Source: JBCFBK01 sp038562555 (lineage in GTDB: Bacteria; Bacteroidota; Bacteroidia; Bacteroidales; Prolixibacteraceae). From it: a stretch of 64,000 nucleotides of DNA. The notes below the pieces were generated by a model. It was not told the origin of the DNA and made no database searches. It saw nothing but the letters and a program-made list of their open reading frames with translations. The stretch is from NCBI GenBank assembly GCA_038562555.1, contig JBCFBK010000010.1:1-64000 (forward strand). Direction: 5' to 3'. Below, one piece after another: positions 55,512 through 64,000 of this stretch. Every line of letters starts with the position of its first letter. Within the stretch, counting starts at the first letter, position 1. The translations under genes were made by a program, and so were the position numbers.

Positions 55512-58500
55512 ATGAACAAAACTAACGCGAACCTGACTTCTCAATACCTAAACACTGAAGGAGAAAAAACCAAATCCAATCCCGTTGAAACGCCTTCAAT
55601 ATCATTGCCTAAAGGCGGTGGAGCAATTAAAGGAATTGACGAAAAATTTTCAGTGAATGCCATTAACGGCACAGCATCGTTCTCCGTTCCGCTTCCTTTT
55701 TCACCAGCCAGAGGGGTTACCCCCTCCCTGAGCCTTTCTTATAATTCCGGTTCAGGCAACAGTATTTTTGGCATTGGGTGGAGCGCGGGACTTTCGTCCA
55801 TAAAACGAAAAACAGACGACGGACTTCCTCAGTATCAGGATGAAACTGATTCAGACACCTTCCTGTTCTCCGGAGCAGAGGACCTGGTCCCTGAATTCAA
55901 AAAGCAAAATGACGGCACATTTGAACGGGATGGAAACGGGAATTACCTGATCCGCGAAGAAGATTCCCCGGACGGCGATCATATTATCCGTTATTATAAA
56001 CCCAGAATCGAAGGCCTCTTTGCCAGGATCGAGCGTTGGAAAAATAAATCTTCGGGTGAGCTCAAATGGCGGATGATCACGAAAGAAAACGGCACAACCC
56101 TCTTTGGATGGTCAGCCAACTCGAGAATTGCTGACCCGGCCAATGAGTACCGGATCTTTGAATGGCTTCCTGAATTTGTGTTTGACTATAAAGGAAACTG
56201 TTCTCTGTTTATCTATAAAAAAGAAGATGACAAGGGCTTTGACGGCTCTTTGCTTCACAACCGGAACCGGCTTAAGAACGGGCAGATCTCCTATACGAAC
56301 CGGTATCTTTCAAAAATATGTTACGGAAATCAAACTCCGTTCAAACACCTCGATGATAATCGGCCGGAGGAAAGCGATTATCTGTTTTCAACAGTATTTG
56401 ATTATGGCGAATATAATCCGGAATCGCCCTTTGATGTCATTTCTGACTGGGGCTTCAGGGCGGATGCATTTTCTGATTACAAGGCCGGTTTTGAAATCCG
56501 TACCACAAGGCTTTGCAAACGGGTTATGCTCTTCCATCACTTCAAAGGAGACGGCGAATACGACGGACTGGTCAGATCGCTGAACATGACCTATTTATCC
56601 GGTACCGAAAGCGATTTTACCTTTTTACAATCCATTACGTCCTTCGGGTATATCAAAAAGCCCGATGGTTCCTATTCAAAGAAGAACCTTCCTCCGATGG
56701 AGTTTGGCTACCAAAGCCACGACTGGAACAAAGAAGTCAGAACAATAAGCGCTGAAGATTTGGTACATGCTCCGGCCGGCCCCGAAGAATCGGCTTATCA
56801 GTTTACGGATCTGTTTAATGAAGGCTTATCCGGAATTTTATCGGAACAGGCCGGCGGATGGTTTTATAAACGTAACCGGGGAAACGGTAAGTTCGAACAG
56901 GCCAAACCGGTTTCAACCAAACCATCATTCGGAGGACTGGGGTTAGTCATGCATATGGCCGATCTGGATGCTGACGGAAGTCGCCAGTTCGTCAGCTATA
57001 ATCCGGCTTATCCCGGATATTTTGAGATGAATGATGAAAATCAGTGGCAGAATTTCCGGCTGTTCGAAGCTTTGCCTAACATCGACTTTGCGGACCGGAA
57101 CACCCGGATGCTCGACTTAAACGGAGATGGCCGGGCTGAAGTGGTCGTTACCGGGGACCAGGTTATTTCCTGGTACCCTTCCGAAGGCAGGAAAGGCCTC
57201 TCGCAAGTCCGGAAAGCCGCTAAGCCGTCTGATGAGGAAGAAGGGGCGCAGGTTGTCTTTTCCGATGCGACGCAGAGCATTTTTCTGGCCGATATGTCGG
57301 GCGATGGCCTGACCGATATTGTCAGGATCAGGAACAATGACGTGTGTTACTGGCCAAACCTGGGCTTTGGAAAGTTTGGAGCAAAAGTGACCTTCGATCA
57401 GGCTCCGGCAATTGATCATCCCGATGCCTTCAATCCGTCCTTTATTCGTCTGGCCGATATTGACGGCTCAGGTACCACCGACCTGATTTACCTGGGTAAA
57501 AATAAATTCAGTTGCTGGAAGAACCTCTCCGGCAATCGGTTCAGCTCCTCCCCTTTTGAAATTGAACCTTTTCCGGAAATTAACAGCGGCACCAAAATGA
57601 CTGTGACCGACCTGCTTGGCAATGGTGTTGCCTGCCTGGTATGGTCAAGCCCGCTTGCCAAAGATGCCCATGCCCCCTTGAGGTACATCGATCTGATGAA
57701 CAGCAAAAAGCCTTACCTCATGAATTCATGGAAAAATAACCTGGGCAAAGAAGTTTCACTGGAGTACACGCCGTCAACCCGTTTTTACCTGGATGACCAA
57801 CTGGCAGGAAAACCCTGGGCCACAAAACTGCATTTTCCGGTACACTGCGTCTCAAAAACAGTCACTGAAGATAAAATATCGGGGTACCGTTTTGTGACCG
57901 GCTACCAATATCATCATGGCTATTATGATCACGCCGAAAAAGAATTCCGGGGATTCGGAATGGTTGAACAGACCGATTCGGAAACGTACGAACACTGGGT
58001 AAAGGGGAATGCATCCAATATCGTGGAAGAACCGCTTCACCAGGAACCCGTGGTGTCGAAAGTCTGGTATCACACGGGGGCTTTCGCCGGAAAAGACCGG
58101 ATCCTGAACCGCTTTAAAGAAGATTACTGGTATAAGGAGATGGAACGGCAGGGATTTGAAGCTGTTCACCATGAAACGGAACTCCCCGACGCGCTGCTTG
58201 TTCCAGCCCCCGGACCGGAGGCCTCTCTGACTGATCATTTATCGGCTGAAGAATGGCAACAGGCTTTACGGGCCTGCAAAGGCATGGGGCTTCGTTCGGA
58301 AACATTTGCCAAAGATGCCGGGAAACATGGTAACACCGAAGATGCGCGGAAAAGAGAACTCACGCCTTACCATGCGGCTGCACACAACTGTATCATCGAA
58401 CTGCTGCAACCGAAAGGGCACAACCGGCACGCCGTTTTCGCTGTTAAAAAAAGGGAATCGGTCTCGTACAGCTACGAACGAAACACAGCCGACCCGCGCA

Positions 58501-61500
58501 TTGCCCACAGTCTCAATATCCGCATAGACGAATACGGCAATGTGCTTGAATCGGCAGCCATTGTTTATCCCCGAAAAAGTGCTGACCTCTCACTTCCCGC
58601 CGAAACCCGGGAGGAACAAAACAAACTGACCATTATCTACAAGCAAAATTCGTTCACCAATGACGTAATAAGCAATGAATCCTACCAGCTCCGCCTACCT
58701 TCGGAAGTGAAGACCTGGGAACTGAAAGGTGTTGCCAAAGCCGGTTTATACTACATACCCTCCGATTTTGAGGACATTCTTTCTGACGCCCGTTCCGATG
58801 CCGTTTTTTTTCATGAAGCTGAAAAGCCTGTCAATCCGGGGAGAGCGCAACGCAGGCTGATCGAACAGGTCCGCACCACTTACTACCGGAATGACCTGAC
58901 AGGCGCTTTGCCGCTGCACCGGTTAGCATCACCGGCTTTGCCTTTGGAAAGCTATCAGCTCGTTTACACGCCTGAACTGATCAGCGCTATTTTTGGAACT
59001 AAGTTAAGTGCCGCCGCGCTTACGGAAGGAAACTATGTCCACAGTGAAGCTGACAACAACTGGTGGACGCGTTCCGGAACAGCCCGTTATATTGAGGGAA
59101 CGGAGACCGCTTCAGATGCACAGAACCGTTTCTACACGCCCGTTTCCTACAGCGATCCGGCTGGCGCCGTGACCAAAGTACGCTGGTACGGGAACTATTT
59201 TCTGTTCGTCGAAGAAACAGAAGATGCCATGGGAAACAAGTCGGGCATGGAAAATTTCAATTTCAGGACGCTTTCACCACAACGGATCCGCGATATTAAC
59301 GGCAATTTTTCAGAAACCATCACCGATGAACTGGGCTTTATAAAAGCCATGGCTGTGATGGGAAAAGGAGCCGAAGCGGACGAACTGACCGGACTGACAG
59401 AAATAACGGCAGCCACAGAAGATGCGGCTGTGCAGAATTTCTTTCAGTCAGCCGCATCCAATGAACTGACCGCCGCCGGAAAAGATCTGCTCCAACGGGC
59501 AACTGTCCGTTTTGTTTATGATCTGGCGACAGACATCAGCAACGGCAAACCTGCAGCGGTTGCAGCAATCAGCCGTGAAGAGCATTTCCGGCAGAACAAT
59601 GACTCGCCGGTGCAGATCGCTTTTGAATATTCCAACGGCTCGGGCGAAGTGGTTATGAAGAAGATCCAGGCCGAGCCGGGTAAAGCAAAGCAGGTGGTCG
59701 TTCATCCCGACCATACCGTCACGGTCATTGAAACAGACACCTCGGCTGTTAGTCCGAAGCAACTCCGGTGGATTGGCAACGGAAGGACCGTCAAAAACAA
59801 CAAGGGCAATCCGGTAAAACAATACGAGCCGTATTTTTCGGTAAACCATCAGTATGAGGATTTTAAAGAGCTGACCGAACAAGGCGTCACCGCTGTCATG
59901 TATTACGATGCCCCCGGAAGGCTCGTAAGAACCGAAATGCCCGAGGGCACTTTTTCAAGGGTGGAATTTGACTCGTGGAAACAGACCGTTTATGATGTCA
60001 ATGATACTACTTCGGAACCGGAATGCCGCTGGTTTACCGACCGGACTAACCGGTTAATCGATGCTGAACTGATTGCCGCCGGAAAAGATCCGGTTAAGGA
60101 GAAACAGGCGGCAGATAAAGCGGCCAAACATGCCAACACGCCCGGTGTGCTGCATTTCGACACGATGGGCAGACCAGTGCTTACCCTGGAGCATAACAAA
60201 AACCTGATTACCGAAGCCGATGAATTTTATCATACGCGGGTTAAGCCCGACACAGCAGGTAATCCGCGAAATATAACTGATGCGCGGGGCAATGTGATTA
60301 TGCAATACAAATATGATATGCTTGGATCGCAGGTCTGGCAGCATACGATGGACGCAGGCCAACGATGGCAGCTTATGAACACGGCGGGCAATCCGCTCCG
60401 AAGCTGGGATGAACGGAATCATGAGTTTCAGTACTTCTATGACCTGCTGCAACGCCCCACTCATTCTAAAGTACTGGGTGGAGACGGGCCAGCTCCCCTT
60501 GATCATATTTTTGGCAAAGTTATCTATGGGGAAAGTGCCTTGCTTGCTGACCGCAGCAACGAAACAGCCATACAGACCCGGAATATACTGGGGCAGGTCA
60601 TTCAGCAGTACGACACCGGCGGACTGATCGATCTGCCCGATTATGATTTCGAAGGAAACCCTTTGTCCTGCACGCGACGACTGTTCCGCAAATACAAGGA
60701 AATTCCCGACTGGACAGACACCGCCCTGGCCTCCGGGCTCGAAGCTGAATCCTACACGTTCAAAACGGAGATGGATGCCATGGGGCGCATTACCCGGCAG
60801 GAAGCTCCCGACGGAAGTATCTTTACACCAGCCTACAATGAAGCCGGGCTGCTGGACAGCGAAACGATCGTCCATCCGGGATCAGCAGCAGCGGTCAGCT
60901 ATATCAGGAACATTGATTATAATGAGCGGGGACAGCGGGAAAAAATCGTTTACGGGAATCACGTCACAACCAGATTTCATTACGACCGGGAAACCTTCCG
61001 GCTCATCCGGCTTGAAAGCAAACGGCAAAATAACGATCCCCTGCAGGATTTGCACTATACCTTTGACGCCGCCGGGAATATCACCCACCTGGAAGACCGG
61101 AATGTGCCCGTTGTCTTTTTCGATAATCAGAAAATAACCGGCACATCCGAGTATACCTATGACGCTCTTTACCGCCTGGTCAGTGCCTCCGGCAGGGAAA
61201 ACACAGCCGCCCTCACATTCGGTAACGCCGATAACTGGAATGACGCGGCTTTCCTGCACCGGCTTAACCCCGGCGATGCGATGGCAATTCGCAACTACAG
61301 GCAACACTACGCCTATGATCCGGTTGGCAATCTGACTCAAATGAAGCATGTCGCTGCGGGAAATAACTGGACCCGGAACTATGACTATGAGTCTGCCGGG
61401 AACCGGCTAAAAAGCATCCATATCGGCGACAACGGCAGTCCGGCCGATTATACCCGGTATCAGTATCACCCGGAACACGGTTTTATGACGGCGATGCCTC

Positions 61501-63224
61501 ACCTGGAAGAACTCACCTGGAATTTTAAGGAAGAACTGGTAAAAGCCGTGCGGCAAAAAGTAAATCCCGGCAACGGAACCGCCGAAACCACCTGGTTTCA
61601 ATACGACGGACAGGGACAACGGGTCAGAAAAATCACCGAAAGCAGTGCAGCGGCCGGCACAGTGCCTGCGATAAAGGAAGAGCGGATCTATCTGGACGGG
61701 TATGAGCGCTATAAAAAACACAGTGGTACCAACGCCGGCTTTGAGCGTATTACGCTGAGCCTGACGGATGAAGGCCATCGCTTTGTGATGATTGAAACCC
61801 GCAACGACACCGACGATGGGACCGAAAAACAACTGGTGCGGTACCAATTGGGCAACCACCTGGCTTCGGCCGCCCTGGAACTGGATGATCAGGCGCAGGT
61901 CATCAGTTATGAAGAATATCATCCCTTTGGCACGACCGCTTACCAGGCCCGAAATGCAACGATCAAATCGGCTGCTAAGCGTTATCGTTATACCGGAATG
62001 GAGCGCGATGACGAAACCGGACTGGAATACCACAGCGCCAGGTATTACCTGCCCTGGCTTGGACGGTGGCTAAGCTGCGACCCGATCGGGATCGGAGATG
62101 GCGTGAATGTGTATGCCTATTGCAAAAACAATCCGGTTTCGTTTAGCGATGCTACCGGACTGTCGGCAGGAGACGAAGAAAAACCGTCGCAGGTACTTGA
62201 TCTGATGGAGATGTTCTCCGTACCCGATCATTCCGGGGGCAGTGAAACGGGTAACGGTCTGCTTGACGGACTGAGCAGCGCCATTTCTTCCATCGGAAAT
62301 GCGATCGGAGACGCTATTGTTGCAGCGGCAAACTGGATTGCCGATACGGCGGTGAAGTTCTGGAACTGGGTCAAAGATGCAGCCGTTGCAGCATGGAACT
62401 GGATCAAACAGGCAGCTTCTGATGCCTGGGAATGGATAAAAGGTGCTGCAGCCACCGCCTGGGATTGGACAAAAAATGCCGTAAGTGCGGCCTGGAACTG
62501 GACAAAAGAGGCCGTGAGCGCGGCCTGGGAATGGACAAAAAATGCAGCGGCCAGCGCCTGGGAGTGGATCAAGCAGGCTGCGGCCGATACCTGGAACTGG
62601 TTTCTGGCGCCCATGATCAGAACGGCAACGAATGCATTGGGCGGATTCGTTATCGGCTTCCTGAGCGGAGGCCTGACGGGAGGCGTTTTAGGAGGCCTGG
62701 CCGGAGCTTTCACCGGCATGATCCATGGTTTTACCATGGCCGATGCCCATTCGTACGACTGGGGCAGCCTGTCCGCCTGGGCTGGTTTCCTGGCCGATAA
62801 CACCTGGGGCCTGCCCAATTCGATGGTCGGGTCCTTGTTTGCCACGGCAAATATCATGGGCGGAAATCCCATCGACAAGACAAACAGCAGGAACTCCGGA
62901 GCATTGATGTTCGAAAATGAATGGTTTAGCGGTTATGCCACAACGCTTGGAAATGTCATTGTCGGAACAAAAGGTTTGGCACACGATGTACTGGAACATG
63001 AGCTGACCCATGTGCTTCAGGCGCGGATTTTCGGCCCCTTGTTCTATCCCTCTATGATCCTGCATTATGCCATTAATACGTTCCTCCCCTACTGGTGGTT
63101 TTACCACAATAAACGCTATCCCAACACGCCGATCACCAATTTCGGAGAATATTTCTCCCGGGGGGTGTATCCGCATACCTGGGCTGAAGAATGGGGCTAT
63201 GCTGTGGGAGGACATCCAAACTAA
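55512..63224 (+). CDS. Giant SpvB/TcdB-middle/RHS toxin-like protein with HExxH C-terminus
   Basis: 2570 residues. Order: SpvB domain (about 25-400, SLPKGGGAIKGIDEKFSVNA, FSPARGVTPSLSLSYNSGSG), FG-GAP/VCBS-like repeats and TcdB middle region (about 460-900, DLNGDGRAEVVVTGD, DIDGSGTTDLIYLG), RHS/YD repeats (about 1400-2150), RHS core (about 2130-2217, YRYTGMERDDETGLEYHSAR to NPVSFSDATGL). After the core, where RHS proteins carry a variable effector: eight 11-residue Trp repeats (2283-2362), a glycine-rich hydrophobic part (about 2375-2405), and HELTH (2496-2500). This is a fused TcB-TcC-like shell with a possible metallopeptidase cargo. No signal peptide and no TcA partner are seen. It may kill competitors or act on a host. 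Confidence 0.88.
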   Translation: MNKTNANLTSQYLNTEGEKTKSNPVETPSISLPKGGGAIKGIDEKFSVNAINGTASFSVPLPFSPARGVTPSLSLSYNSGSGNSIFGIGWSAGLSSIKRKTDDGLPQYQDETDSDTFLFSGAEDLVPEFKKQNDGTFERDGNGNYLIREEDSPDGDHIIRYYKPRIEGLFARIERWKNKSSGELKWRMITKENGTTLFGWSANSRIADPANEYRIFEWLPEFVFDYKGNCSLFIYKKEDDKGFDGSLLHNRNRLKNGQISYTNRYLSKICYGNQTPFKHLDDNRPEESDYLFSTVFDYGEYNPESPFDVISDWGFRADAFSDYKAGFEIRTTRLCKRVMLFHHFKGDGEYDGLVRSLNMTYLSGTESDFTFLQSITSFGYIKKPDGSYSKKNLPPMEFGYQSHDWNKEVRTISAEDLVHAPAGPEESAYQFTDLFNEGLSGILSEQAGGWFYKRNRGNGKFEQAKPVSTKPSFGGLGLVMHMADLDADGSRQFVSYNPAYPGYFEMNDENQWQNFRLFEALPNIDFADRNTRMLDLNGDGRAEVVVTGDQVISWYPSEGRKGLSQVRKAAKPSDEEEGAQVVFSDATQSIFLADMSGDGLTDIVRIRNNDVCYWPNLGFGKFGAKVTFDQAPAIDHPDAFNPSFIRLADIDGSGTTDLIYLGKNKFSCWKNLSGNRFSSSPFEIEPFPEINSGTKMTVTDLLGNGVACLVWSSPLAKDAHAPLRYIDLMNSKKPYLMNSWKNNLGKEVSLEYTPSTRFYLDDQLAGKPWATKLHFPVHCVSKTVTEDKISGYRFVTGYQYHHGYYDHAEKEFRGFGMVEQTDSETYEHWVKGNASNIVEEPLHQEPVVSKVWYHTGAFAGKDRILNRFKEDYWYKEMERQGFEAVHHETELPDALLVPAPGPEASLTDHLSAEEWQQALRACKGMGLRSETFAKDAGKHGNTEDARKRELTPYHAAAHNCIIELLQPKGHNRHAVFAVKKRESVSYSYERNTADPRIAHSLNIRIDEYGNVLESAAIVYPRKSADLSLPAETREEQNKLTIIYKQNSFTNDVISNESYQLRLPSEVKTWELKGVAKAGLYYIPSDFEDILSDARSDAVFFHEAEKPVNPGRAQRRLIEQVRTTYYRNDLTGALPLHRLASPALPLESYQLVYTPELISAIFGTKLSAAALTEGNYVHSEADNNWWTRSGTARYIEGTETASDAQNRFYTPVSYSDPAGAVTKVRWYGNYFLFVEETEDAMGNKSGMENFNFRTLSPQRIRDINGNFSETITDELGFIKAMAVMGKGAEADELTGLTEITAATEDAAVQNFFQSAASNELTAAGKDLLQRATVRFVYDLATDISNGKPAAVAAISREEHFRQNNDSPVQIAFEYSNGSGEVVMKKIQAEPGKAKQVVVHPDHTVTVIETDTSAVSPKQLRWIGNGRTVKNNKGNPVKQYEPYFSVNHQYEDFKELTEQGVTAVMYYDAPGRLVRTEMPEGTFSRVEFDSWKQTVYDVNDTTSEPECRWFTDRTNRLIDAELIAAGKDPVKEKQAADKAAKHANTPGVLHFDTMGRPVLTLEHNKNLITEADEFYHTRVKPDTAGNPRNITDARGNVIMQYKYDMLGSQVWQHTMDAGQRWQLMNTAGNPLRSWDERNHEFQYFYDLLQRPTHSKVLGGDGPAPLDHIFGKVIYGESALLADRSNETAIQTRNILGQVIQQYDTGGLIDLPDYDFEGNPLSCTRRLFRKYKEIPDWTDTALASGLEAESYTFKTEMDAMGRITRQEAPDGSIFTPAYNEAGLLDSETIVHPGSAAAVSYIRNIDYNERGQREKIVYGNHVTTRFHYDRETFRLIRLESKRQNNDPLQDLHYTFDAAGNITHLEDRNVPVVFFDNQKITGTSEYTYDALYRLVSASGRENTAALTFGNADNWNDAAFLHRLNPGDAMAIRNYRQHYAYDPVGNLTQMKHVAAGNNWTRNYDYESAGNRLKSIHIGDNGSPADYTRYQYHPEHGFMTAMPHLEELTWNFKEELVKAVRQKVNPGNGTAETTWFQYDGQGQRVRKITESSAAAGTVPAIKEERIYLDGYERYKKHSGTNAGFERITLSLTDEGHRFVMIETRNDTDDGTEKQLVRYQLGNHLASAALELDDQAQVISYEEYHPFGTTAYQARNATIKSAAKRYRYTGMERDDETGLEYHSARYYLPWLGRWLSCDPIGIGDGVNVYAYCKNNPVSFSDATGLSAGDEEKPSQVLDLMEMFSVPDHSGGSETGNGLLDGLSSAISSIGNAIGDAIVAAANWIADTAVKFWNWVKDAAVAAWNWIKQAASDAWEWIKGAAATAWDWTKNAVSAAWNWTKEAVSAAWEWTKNAAASAWEWIKQAAADTWNWFLAPMIRTATNALGGFVIGFLSGGLTGGVLGGLAGAFTGMIHGFTMADAHSYDWGSLSAWAGFLADNTWGLPNSMVGSLFATANIMGGNPIDKTNSRNSGALMFENEWFSGYATTLGNVIVGTKGLAHDVLEHELTHVLQARIFGPLFYPSMILHYAINTFLPYWWFYHNKRYPNTPITNFGEYFSRGVYPHTWAEEWGYAVGGHPN
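62358..62619 (+). repeat. Eight 33-bp units encoding 11-residue Trp repeats
   Basis: Trp codons that open each unit fall at 62361, 62394, 62427, 62460, 62493, 62526, 62559 and 62592, exactly 33 bases apart. The unit reads AW(N/E/D)W(I/T/V)K-x-A-(A/V)-x-x. The eleven-residue period suits a long amphipathic helix. DNA identity between units is partial, so this is an old or selected duplication rather than a fresh one. Confidence 0.9.
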
Positions 63225-63228
63225 AAGG

Positions 63229-63430
63229 GAGACCGGAAAAGGGAAACCGGAGACGGGAAGATGAGACACAAGTATCAAGGTGAAAGATGAAAGACACAAG
63301 AATAGGAAAAAAGCTGTTAGCTTTTAGTTAGGAATGAAGACCCAAATAACAGGAATACGATGTTCCCGGTCTCCGGTCTCCGGTCTCCGGTCTTCTCTGC
63401 GCTCTATGCTCCATGCGCTATGCGCTATAC
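63229..63430. repeat. Mosaic repeat, copy D, with inverted ends
   Basis: Begins with GGGAGACCGGAAAAGGGAAA and a second CCGGAGACGGG, then GAGACACAAGTATCAAGG, then GCTGTTA-GCTTTTA-GTTAGG, then four CCGGTCT heptamers, then GCTCTAT-GCTCCAT-GCGCTAT-GCGCTAT. The left GGAGACCGG words are the complement of the right CCGGTCTCC words, so the whole 200 bases could fold on itself. It separates the RHS gene from the next gene. Confidence 0.8.
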
Positions 63431-63463
63431 AGTTTATCACTTAAACCCTAAATTTTAATTATT

Positions 63464-64000
63464 ATGCCAGGACCCGCATTACATCATCTTATCGCGAACA
63501 GAATGATCGCAGGTATTCGCCGGAACAGCGGATTGGGAAGAAACATGTCTGCTGCAGACTACGCACAGTTGCAGTCGCTCCTCTCCGATCCCAAAAATCT
63601 CCCCTATCTCTTCTTTGGTTGCCAGGGCCCCGATTTTTTATTCTTCAATACGAAGGATATGGATCCTACCCTGGGCAAATTTGTCGAGTTCTACATGGAA
63701 GTCACTGATTTTATCGAAAACTTCAAAAAAGAACTGTTAAAGATCGTTCCCCAGCCTGTGCTGGATGCGCTTGAAGCATTTGAGGAAGCGGCGAATGAGG
63801 TGATCGAGGATTCGGCTTTGCTGAGCGAGCTGAAACAAACCTTCGAGGACATCAATAAGCTGCTGGAAGCCATGATCCCGCTGCTCACGGAAATGGTGAA
63901 AAAATTCATCTCCGAATTCAACCTGTTTGACCTGATCTCCCATCCGTACCGTGATGGCGCCAGTGATGGAAAATGGTGGTGGTTCGATGCCCTGCATTAC
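63464..64000 (+). CDS. Partial gene downstream of the RHS protein, possibly zinc-dependent phospholipase C-like
   Basis: 179 residues, cut by the window end. It starts MPGPALHHLIANRMIAGIRR and contains LFFGCQGPDFLFFNTKDMDP and WWWFDALHY. An N-terminal M-P-G-P with His, followed by G-x-x-GPD, is reminiscent of the zinc-dependent phospholipase C family, whose metal ligands include N-terminal His and an Asp in GPD. The middle (about 75-150) is acidic and helical and not typical. No signal peptide. Its position directly after the RHS gene suggests a partner, cargo or modifier. The family call is tentative. Confidence 0.5.
   Translation, partial: MPGPALHHLIANRMIAGIRRNSGLGRNMSAADYAQLQSLLSDPKNLPYLFFGCQGPDFLFFNTKDMDPTLGKFVEFYMEVTDFIENFKKELLKIVPQPVLDALEAFEEAANEVIEDSALLSELKQTFEDINKLLEAMIPLLTEMVKKFISEFNLFDLISHPYRDGASDGKWWWFDALHY

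Noticed and set aside
62358..62619. Regular 33-base repeats that could look like a CRISPR array
   Set aside because: The units are contiguous with no spacers, in frame with an open gene, and differ at synonymous positions; they are protein repeats.

Overview
The window is chromosomal DNA of a Bacteroidota bacterium, most likely of the Bacteroidales/Marinilabiliales type (the rank is inferred). The evidence is a SusC/SusD pair under an ECF-sigma/FecR switch, a bamD-rpoZ(Rpb6 type)-coaBC-recN block, an aspartokinase/homoserine dehydrogenase gene beside a phosphoglycerate-mutase-like kinase and thrC, and repeated matches to the Bacteroidota promoter (TTG, about 19 bases, TAnnTTTG) with few strong Shine-Dalgarno sites.

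Region 1 (1-14000) is housekeeping. It holds the threonine operon on the minus strand (thrA, proposed homoserine kinase, thrC), bcp-recA, a TPR/SPOR lipid-envelope-type protein with clpS, nfeD and floA, a candidate small RNA, tag (3-methyladenine glycosylase), a TPR protein with 27 perfect CAA codons, and rarA, which may be leaderless.

Region 2 (14086-42439) is one large polysaccharide utilisation locus on the plus strand. ECF sigma factor, FecR anti-sigma and an STN-bearing SusC form the sensing relay. SusD, GH28, GH27, a GH92-GH27 fusion, a double DUF1080 protein, a Tat-exported Gfo/Idh/MocA oxidoreductase, a DUF4962/heparinase II/III-like lyase and five different sulfatases follow with little spacing. 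The set points to a sulfated, galactose- and uronate-containing glycan; the exact substrate cannot be read from sequence.

Region 3 (42502-55075) is again mostly housekeeping: a phosphotransferase-RapZ-C fusion, a 45-residue zinc-ribbon gene, a gluconolactonase-like protein, a TPR protein, a small membrane protein, an iron alcohol dehydrogenase, recN, coaBC, rpoZ, bamD, an alpha-oxoamine synthase (SPT/CapA-like), trxB and tRNA-Pro(GGG).

Region 4 (55512-64000) is accessory. A 2570-residue SpvB/TcdB-middle/RHS protein resembles a fused TcB-TcC toxin. Its C-terminal region carries eight exact 11-residue tryptophan repeats, a glycine-rich hydrophobic stretch and an HExxH motif. A gene cut by the window end follows; it may be zinc-dependent phospholipase C-like.

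Between genes there is a dispersed family of mosaic repeats built from short tandem units, mostly heptamers (GCTCTAT, CCGGTCT, GCTNTTA, AGTATCA types), seen at about 2105, 4860, 44060, 46806 and 63229. This is the least explained structure in the window.
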